From NCBI RefSeq assembly GCF_003149515.1, contig NZ_CP029145.1, forward strand, positions 3,100,001 to 3,164,000: a DNA stretch of 64,000 nt, in the 5' to 3' direction. The position numbers and the translations under genes were made by a program. The stretch comes from Hymenobacter nivis. GTDB lineage: Bacteria > Bacteroidota > Bacteroidia > Cytophagales > Hymenobacteraceae. The notes beneath the pieces were generated by a model. That model did no database searches, had not been told where the DNA came from, and worked only from the letters and a program-made list of their open reading frames with translations. Below are positions 58,972-64,000 of the stretch, in pieces; positions within the stretch are counted from its first letter, which is position 1, and each line of letters begins with the position of its first letter.

Positions 58972-59874
58972 TTATTCGTTGTCGTCGGGCAGGATATTTA
59001 CGTCCTGCACAAGCACCATTTTCTCAATTTCGCGGCCGCGCTTGGTGTTGGCTAAGCCCCCGAGAGCAGTTTCCTTGTAACGGGTTTCCATGCTCTGGCC
59101 CACCTCGCCGAGGGCCGCCACGCACTGGTCCACGGGAATCACCGGGTCAATGCCGGCAATGGCAATCTGGGCCGACGAGAAGGCGATGGCCGCCGCCGAG
59201 GCGTTGCGCACCACGCAGGGCACTTCCACCAGGCCCGCCACCGGGTCGCAGACCAGCCCCAGCATGCACTGGATGGTGACGGCCACCGCCGCAAACACCT
59301 GTTCCACAGGCCCCCCGAGGCAATACACAATGGCCCCGCTGCCCATGGCCGCCGCCGAGCCGGTTTCGGCCTGGCAGCCGCCCACAGCCCCAGCCAGCGA
59401 GGCATTTTGCTCGATGATGAGGGCAATGCCGGCCGCCACCAGCAGTCCTTCCAGGATTTGGCGGTCGGAGAGCTTGTGGATGTCCTGGATGGTGACGAGC
59501 ACGCCCGGCAAAATGCCCGACGCCCCCGCCGTGGGCGCGGCCACCACGCGGCCCATGCACGAGTTCACCTCTTTAGCCCCCAGGGCCCTGGTGATGAGCT
59601 GCTTGAACTCGGGCGAGAGCACCGTAACGGGCGAAGCGGCAATCTTCTTCGCCCCGTTGTTAATCATGCCCGAGCGCGAGGTCATGTCGCCGGTCAGGCC
59701 CTCGTGCACGGCGTCGCGCATCACGTCGTAGGCCCGCTGCAAGCCCGCCCAGATTTCGTCCTCCGTGCGGCCCTTCTGCTCAATTTCGTAGTCGAGCACG
59801 GGCTGGTGCAGGGGCGCGCCGGTGGCGGCACAGTGCGCTTGCCAGGAAGCAAAATCGTTGAACAAGAGCGACAT
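58972..59874 (-). CDS. sdaA: L-serine ammonia-lyase (dehydratase), alpha-type
   Basis: A 300-residue iron-sulfur L-serine dehydratase (alpha-subunit-type domain) turning L-serine into pyruvate and ammonia. Motifs include MTSRSGMINNGAKKI, NSCMGRVVAAPTAGASGI, ASLAGAVGGCQAETGSA and MLGLVCDPVAGLVEVPC, which hold the 4Fe-4S Cys ligands. The beta-type domain is absent here; single-domain alpha proteins are usually paired with a separate sdaAB gene, which I do not see adjacent. Confidence 0.93.
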   Translation of the reverse strand: MSLLFNDFASWQAHCAATGAPLHQPVLDYEIEQKGRTEDEIWAGLQRAYDVMRDAVHEGLTGDMTSRSGMINNGAKKIAASPVTVLSPEFKQLITRALGAKEVNSCMGRVVAAPTAGASGILPGVLVTIQDIHKLSDRQILEGLLVAAGIALIIEQNASLAGAVGGCQAETGSAAAMGSGAIVYCLGGPVEQVFAAVAVTIQCMLGLVCDPVAGLVEVPCVVRNASAAAIAFSSAQIAIAGIDPVIPVDQCVAALGEVGQSMETRYKETALGGLANTKRGREIEKMVLVQDVNILPDDNE

Positions 59875-59916
59875 GGCGGGCGGGAGAGGAAAGGGAGTAG
59901 AATACGCAAACGCAAA

Positions 59917-59946
59917 GCCCCGGCCAAAGGTGGCTCCGGCCGGGGC
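59917..59946 (-). terminator. Terminator of msrB
   Basis: Stem GCCCCGGCC/GGCCGGGGC, minus-strand 3' side reading TTTGCGTTT, 33 bp past the msrB stop. Confidence 0.8.
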
Positions 59947-59978
59947 ATAAAACTACGGGGCGGGGCCCTGGCAACGAC

Positions 59979-60446
59979 CTAAGCGGCCGAGGGCAACGGT
60001 GCGTTTTCCGTCACGAGCTTGACGCTGGCCGAGTTAATGCACAGGCGCAGGCCGCTGGGCGCGGGCCCGTCGGGGAACACGTGGCCCTGGTGGGCATCGC
60101 ACACGTTGCAGAGCACTTCCACGCGCACCATACCGTAGCTGCTGTCCTTGTGGTAGCGAATGGCATCTTCCTCAACGGGTTGGGTGAAGCTCGGCCAGCC
60201 CGTACCGCTCTCGAACTTCGTGCGCGAATCGTAGAGCGGGGTGCCGCAGCACACGCAGGCGTAGAGGCCGGCCTCGTGGGCCTCGCAGTATTCGCCGGTG
60301 AAGGCGCGCTCGGTGCCGTGCTCGCGCGTGACGTGGTACTGCTCGGGGGTGAGCTGGGCACGCCACTCGGCGGCGGTTTTCTCCACGCGGCGGGGCGAGG
60401 GCACGGGATGGTTGGCGAGGCGGATGACGTCGTTCCAGGTTTGCAT
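59979..60446 (-). CDS. msrB: Peptide methionine-(R)-S-oxide reductase
   Basis: A 155-residue MsrB, which reduces the R-sulfoxide of methionine in proteins. Zinc CxxC pairs CVCCG and CNVCDAH, the family core [10 protein letters not shown], and the catalytic Cys in [13 protein letters not shown] are all present. The start at 60446 ([10 protein letters not shown]) is chosen because the upstream frame is non-homologous. Together with oxyR at 22 kb it belongs to oxidative-damage defence. Confidence 0.95.
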   Translation of the reverse strand: MQTWNDVIRLANHPVPSPRRVEKTAAEWRAQLTPEQYHVTREHGTERAFTGEYCEAHEAGLYACVCCGTPLYDSRTKFESGTGWPSFTQPVEEDAIRYHKDSSYGMVRVEVLCNVCDAHQGHVFPDGPAPSGLRLCINSASVKLVTENAPLPSAA

Positions 60447-60537
60447 ACGGGTTGGTTTTGGCGTTGAAACAAAAAGAGGGACTACGTGCAAAACGCAATT
60501 TTTTGCCGGGAAGTTTACTCCCGCTCTTCTTGGGGCC

Positions 60538-61077
60538 CTACAGCCACTTACGGAGCAGCGCCAATCCCGCTGGCCATTCGCTGTGGCCGCTATCGGCGTT
60601 GACGTGGCCCGCCGGGCCCAGGGCCACCAGTGCACTTCCCCAAGCCGTGGCAAAGTGCTGGGCCCGGGCCGCCGTCATCCAGTCGTCGTTGCTGCTGGCT
60701 ACCACCGTGCTCGCAAATGGCAGCCGCTGCGAGGGCATGGGCACAAAGCCCGTGGTCGGGAACGCAGCGAAGTGGGCGGCTTCGACGTCGCTGGGGGCCA
60801 CCAGCAGGGCCCCGCGGATGGCTTGCCCATGCTGCGCCGCCCAGTGCGCCACCGTGGCGCAGCCCAGGCTGTGGGCCACCAGCACCACGCGGCTCAGGTC
60901 TTCGCCGGCCAGGGCTTGCGCCACGGTGCTTACCCATTCGGCGCGGTCCGGGGCGTTCCAGTCGCGCTGCTCAATGCGGGTAAATTCGGGGTGGAGGCGC
61001 TCGAAGTAAGTTTGCCAATGGCGGGGCCCCGAACTGCCGAGGCCGGGCAGCAGGAAGACGCGGGCGGGTTGTTGCAT
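60538..61077 (-). CDS. RBBP9/YdeN-family alpha/beta hydrolase
   Basis: A 179-residue small serine hydrolase of the RBBP9/YdeN family. Nucleophile elbow is AHSLG ([16 protein letters not shown]), catalytic His is in [12 protein letters not shown] and an Asp lies in ASSNDDWM. The start at 61077 is preferred because a TACTTTTG -7 element lies three bases upstream. The natural substrate is unknown. Confidence 0.92.
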   Translation of the reverse strand: MQQPARVFLLPGLGSSGPRHWQTYFERLHPEFTRIEQRDWNAPDRAEWVSTVAQALAGEDLSRVVLVAHSLGCATVAHWAAQHGQAIRGALLVAPSDVEAAHFAAFPTTGFVPMPSQRLPFASTVVASSNDDWMTAARAQHFATAWGSALVALGPAGHVNADSGHSEWPAGLALLRKWL

Positions 61078-61080
61078 TGC

Positions 61081-61088
61081 CAAAAGTA
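61081..61088 (-). promoter_or_regulatory. -7 element, TACTTTTG, next to the hydrolase start
   Basis: Minus-strand exact TAnnTTTG match, three bases from the start codon; leaderless geometry. Confidence 0.55.
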
Positions 61089-61120
61089 GCCTCGGCAATT
61101 TTTGGTGCGTTAATAGTCCC

Positions 61121-62629
61121 ATGAAAATCCTCACCGCCGCCCAAACTCACCAGCTCGACCAAGCCACGATGCAGGCGCAGAACATTACGTCCACCGAGCT
61201 AATGGAGCGCGCCGCCGGGGCCCTGGCCGAGTGGTTTTATGGCGAATTTCACTCTAACGAGGCCGGCGAAATCCTGGTGCTATGCGGCCCTGGCAACAAT
61301 GGCGGCGACGGCCTGGCCCTGGCCCGCCTGCTGCACGCGGCGGGCTACGCCGTGCGCGTGGCCCTGCTGCCCACCGAAAAGCAATCGGCCGACTGGCAGC
61401 ACAACCGCCAGCACCTGCCCGCCGCCGTGCCGGTGGCCGAGCTGGCCGCCGGTGCCCTACCGGCCATCGCGCCCGGGGCCCTGGTTATTGATGCGCTGTT
61501 TGGCACCGGCCTGGCGCGCCCGCTGGCCGGGCTAGCAGCAGCTGTGGTGGCGCACCTCAACCAGGCCAGGGCCCATGTGGTGGCCGTGGACCTGCCCAGC
61601 GGCCTACTAGCCGACGGGCCCCAGCCCGACCCCGGGGCTCCGGTGGTACGGGCCAGCTATACGCTCGGCTTCGGGCTGCCCAAGCTGGCGTTTTTGCTGC
61701 CGCAGAACGCTGATTATGTGGGCGAGTGGCACGTGCTGGACATTGGCCTAGACCAGGATTTCATCGACCAGGCCGCGACGCCCTGGCACTTCACGCAGCT
61801 GGCCGATGCCAACGTGGCCCTGCCGCGCCGCGGCCGGTTTGGCTACAAAAACACCTTCGGCCATGCGCTGCTGCTGGCCGGCAGCCGGGGCAAAATGGGC
61901 GCGGCGGTGCTGAGCGCGGGCGCTTGCCTGCGCGGCGGCGTGGGCCTGCTCACGGCGCACATCCCCGGCGTGGGCTACGACGTTTTCCAGACTACCCGCC
62001 CCGAAGCCATGTGCCTGACCGACGCGCAAGCCGATTTCGTCAGCGAGCTGCCCGACCTGGGGCCCTACCAGGCCGTGGGCATCGGCCCCGGGCTGGGGCA
62101 GGCCGATGCCACCCGCGCCGTATTGGAGGAGCTGCTGCGGACGGCCAAGGTGCCGCTCGTCATCGATGCCGACGCGCTGAACCTGCTGGGTGCGCACCGC
62201 GAGCTGCTGGAATTACTACCCGAAAACACCGTGCTCACGCCCCACATCGGCGAGTTCACGCGCCTCACCGAAAAGGCCCACGACGACTACCACCGCCTCG
62301 ATTTGCTGCGCGCCTTCATCCAAAAACACCGCTGCGTAGTGGTACTAAAGGGCGCCTACACCGCCGTGGGGGCCCCCGATGGCCAGGTGTACTTCAACAG
62401 CACCGGCAACCCCGGCATGGGCACCGGCGGCAGCGGCGACGTGCTAACGGGCCTCGTACTGGCCCTGCGCGCCGACCAGCGCCTGGGGCCCCTGCACGCC
62501 ACCCGCCTCGCCGTGCTGGCCCACGGCCACGCCGGCGACCTGGCCGCCGCCGAAACCGGCGAGGCCGGCCTCATCGCCGGCGACCTGGTGGCGCACATCG
62601 GGCCGGCCTTGCAGGCGCTGACAGTTTAG
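61121..62629 (+). CDS. nnr: Bifunctional NAD(P)HX epimerase/dehydratase
   Basis: A 502-residue repair enzyme for hydrated NAD(P)H. N-terminal epimerase (YjeF_N, about 1-215) has VLCGPGNNGGDGLALARLL and GTGLARPL; the C-terminal ADP-dependent dehydratase (about 230-500) shows the kinase-like fold with HALLLAGSRGKMGAAVLSAG, LTPHIGEFTRL and NPGMGTGGSGDVLTGL with the catalytic Asp. Complete length. It is divergent from the hydrolase gene. Confidence 0.95.
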   Translation: MKILTAAQTHQLDQATMQAQNITSTELMERAAGALAEWFYGEFHSNEAGEILVLCGPGNNGGDGLALARLLHAAGYAVRVALLPTEKQSADWQHNRQHLPAAVPVAELAAGALPAIAPGALVIDALFGTGLARPLAGLAAAVVAHLNQARAHVVAVDLPSGLLADGPQPDPGAPVVRASYTLGFGLPKLAFLLPQNADYVGEWHVLDIGLDQDFIDQAATPWHFTQLADANVALPRRGRFGYKNTFGHALLLAGSRGKMGAAVLSAGACLRGGVGLLTAHIPGVGYDVFQTTRPEAMCLTDAQADFVSELPDLGPYQAVGIGPGLGQADATRAVLEELLRTAKVPLVIDADALNLLGAHRELLELLPENTVLTPHIGEFTRLTEKAHDDYHRLDLLRAFIQKHRCVVVLKGAYTAVGAPDGQVYFNSTGNPGMGTGGSGDVLTGLVLALRADQRLGPLHATRLAVLAHGHAGDLAAAETGEAGLIAGDLVAHIGPALQALTV

Positions 62630-62726
62630 CCCGGGGCCCCTGCCCGAGTTATCAGTTGCTAGCAATTTCACAACCAATTGACTAACAACAAGCAAATGAC
62701 AACCCATCTACTTTTGCATGGCCCTT

Positions 62727-63575
62727 TCAGAAGATGAAATACGCCGCGGCTTGCACCAGCAGTACGCCGTCGGTGAGCAGGGCGAAGAAGTAATCGTCGC
62801 GCGACTCATCGGCCGTGGCGATGACGGCGGCGGCCAGCGCACCGGGCAGCAGCACGGCCAGCGGGGCCGCGCCGCGCCACAGGCCCAGGGACATGGCCCC
62901 GGCCAGCAGCGCCAGTGCCAGCCACCGGGCCACCGGCACTCCCAGCACCCCCGGAAACGTGCGGGTGCCCGCCGCCCGGTCGCGCCCGTAGTCGCGGATA
63001 TCGAACACAATGGCCAGGGCCAGCACCAGCAAAAACCGCTGGTCGAGCAAGCTCTGGGCCTCGGCCCAGGGGCGGTGCAGGGCCAGCACGGGCAGCCCCA
63101 CCGTGATGAGCGACCACACGCCAGCGATGAGGAACACCTTCAGCAGCGGCACATCGCGCAAGGCCACCGGACGGCCGCGCCACCGCCCTAGCGGCCACGA
63201 GTACAGCAGGGCCAGCGCCGCCAGCGGCACTAGCAGTGGCATATAGTGCCACCAGCCATCGGCAAAAAACAGGTAGGCGCCGCCCAGCGCGGCGGCAACG
63301 GCCAGCCCGGCCAGGGCTCCGCGGTGCCGCTGCTGCCAGGCCTTGCGGCCCGACGTACCGGCCGGCTCGCGGTGCTTGAAGGGCAGCACGGCGTCGAGGT
63401 TGTACACGAGCAGGGTGGCGGCAAATACCAGCGCCACCACGCGCCCGCCCGGGGCCCCGGCCGCGGGCCACAGCCGCAGGGTGGCCGCCGTTTGGGCGGC
63501 GGCGGCGGCGGCCAGCCAAGCGCTGCTGTAGAGCACGGCATCGAGCAGGCGCAGGGGCAACGGGCGGCGGACCAT
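62727..63575 (-). CDS. UbiA-like prenyltransferase family membrane protein
   Basis: A 282-residue membrane protein with eight or nine helices and a UbiA-like layout. The second Asp-rich motif is recognisable (FDIRDYGRDRAAGTRTFPG). The first is reduced to YNLDAVLPFKHRE rather than NDxxDxxxD, so canonical Mg-diphosphate binding may be weakened. No isoprenoid-quinone gene is adjacent, so its acceptor is not known. A +-strand -7-like element at its 3' end (62709) drives no credible gene. Confidence 0.75.
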   Translation of the reverse strand: MVRRPLPLRLLDAVLYSSAWLAAAAAAQTAATLRLWPAAGAPGGRVVALVFAATLLVYNLDAVLPFKHREPAGTSGRKAWQQRHRGALAGLAVAAALGGAYLFFADGWWHYMPLLVPLAALALLYSWPLGRWRGRPVALRDVPLLKVFLIAGVWSLITVGLPVLALHRPWAEAQSLLDQRFLLVLALAIVFDIRDYGRDRAAGTRTFPGVLGVPVARWLALALLAGAMSLGLWRGAAPLAVLLPGALAAAVIATADESRDDYFFALLTDGVLLVQAAAYFIF

Positions 63576-63586
63576 GGGCACAAAGA

Positions 63587-63624
63587 ACGGCCCTGAAGCA
63601 AGCGGCTGCTTGCCCCAGGGCCGT
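63587..63624 (-). terminator. Hairpin after the pyrophosphatase gene
   Basis: Arms ACGGCCCTG/CAGGGCCGT with GCAAGC/GCTTGC inside; no T-run, so moderate support as the ppa terminator. Confidence 0.6.
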
Positions 63625-63649
63625 CGAAACAGGCAGCTAGCCGGCGTGT

Positions 63650-64000
63650 TTAGCGCTTGCCGTTGCCGTAGGTATCCTCATAGAGCTTGATGCTGGCGTC
63701 GATGATGCGGTAGGCATCTTCGCGGCCCATGAAGCGCTCCACGCTCACGTGCTTGTGTTCCAAGGCCTTGTAGTCCTCAAAGAAGCGCTGCATTTCCAGC
63801 AGCATATGCGGGGGCAGGTCGGCGATGTCGTTGTAATGGTTCACCGAAATGTCGTGGGCGGCCACGGCAATGATTTTGTCGTCCTCCTCGTCTTGGTCCA
63901 CCATCTGCATCACGCCGATGACCTTGGCCTCCACCAGGCACATGGGTACGATGTCGACCGAGCACAGCACGAGGATGTCAAGCGGGTCGTGGTCGTCGCA
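63650..64000 (-). CDS. ppa: Inorganic pyrophosphatase, C-terminal part (runs off the window)
   Basis: The 3' 116 codons of a family I soluble inorganic pyrophosphatase; the start lies beyond 64000. At the window edge it reads [12 protein letters not shown], the core DxDPxD metal-binding motif, then [20 protein letters not shown] (second metal site) and a helical end [20 protein letters not shown]. The enzyme hydrolyses pyrophosphate made in biosynthesis. No internal frameshift is seen in the visible portion. Confidence 0.93.
   Translation of the reverse strand, partial: CDDHDPLDILVLCSVDIVPMCLVEAKVIGVMQMVDQDEEDDKIIAVAAHDISVNHYNDIADLPPHMLLEMQRFFEDYKALEHKHVSVERFMGREDAYRIIDASIKLYEDTYGNGKR

Noticed and set aside
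62718..63191. Plus-strand frame antisense to the UbiA-like gene, preceded by a perfect TACTTTTG one base before its ATG
   Set aside because: The translation is Gln/His/Gly-rich shadow sequence and the opposite strand encodes a good membrane protein; the promoter match may be chance or may make an antisense RNA.

Overview
The window looks like a chromosomal segment of a high-GC member of the Bacteroidota, most likely Hymenobacter or a close relative (Cytophagales). This rests on protein types rather than a database search: a MurF-alanine racemase fusion, DUF4834, DUF5686, DUF4230, DUF2807 and TIGR03643 proteins, CarboxypepD_reg-like proteins, and -7 promoter elements of the Bacteroidota form TAnnTTTG. 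Sampled lines are near 70% G+C and the hexamer GGGCCC is strikingly frequent. Nearly everything is ordinary chromosome; there is no phage, plasmid, CRISPR array or recognisable defence island.

Layout. 1-10.3 kb (minus strand): a histidine kinase and a sigma-54 activator, a DUF2807 protein, and a tripartite ABC efflux system (two FtsX/MacB-type permeases, ATPase, TolC-like channel, HlyD-like adaptor). A -24/-12 promoter and a TGTCC-repeat enhancer candidate precede the adaptor gene, so the two-component pair probably controls the exporter. 10.4-18.3 kb: a small exported protein, FeoAB iron transport, two tandem CarboxypepD_reg-like paralogues, a hydrolase that has lost its catalytic serine, and an OmpA lipoprotein. 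18.3-24.6 kb: MurF-Alr carrying two repeat-derived in-frame inserts, a TTHB210-like lipoprotein, OxyR, and a lower-GC serine hydrolase that looks foreign. 24.8-35.6 kb: envelope glycan functions (GT39 transferase, LPG-synthase-type flippase-like protein, YdjC deacetylase, CsbB/GtrB-like GT2 divergent from YfhO, another GT-C-like protein) with a PLP-dependent deaminase.

35.6-44.5 kb: a DUF4230 protein, RecX, then a TetR-TolC-adaptor-RND efflux operon behind a perfect palindromic operator, and an acyl-carrier-like protein without its prosthetic-group serine. 44.5-52.8 kb: YkvA, NlpC/P60, a small HExxH protein, a short-chain dehydrogenase, tRNA-Thr(CGU), small membrane or exported proteins, a DUF5686 outer-membrane protein and IspF. 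53-64 kb: two tandem M28 peptidases, an orphan LutB-like iron-sulfur protein, a channel-like membrane protein, serine dehydratase, MsrB, a small hydrolase, the NAD(P)HX repair enzyme, a UbiA-like protein and the C-terminal part of inorganic pyrophosphatase, which runs off the window.

The least ordinary content is in the repeats. At least four families of paired hairpin (REP/BIME-like) elements fill the intergenic gaps. One 120-bp element occurs twice with only three differences, and one copy sits inside another repeat. AT-rich repeats have entered coding sequence as a MurF insert, an Alr insert and a lipoprotein signal-peptide core. All functional calls come from reading the sequence and from family knowledge.
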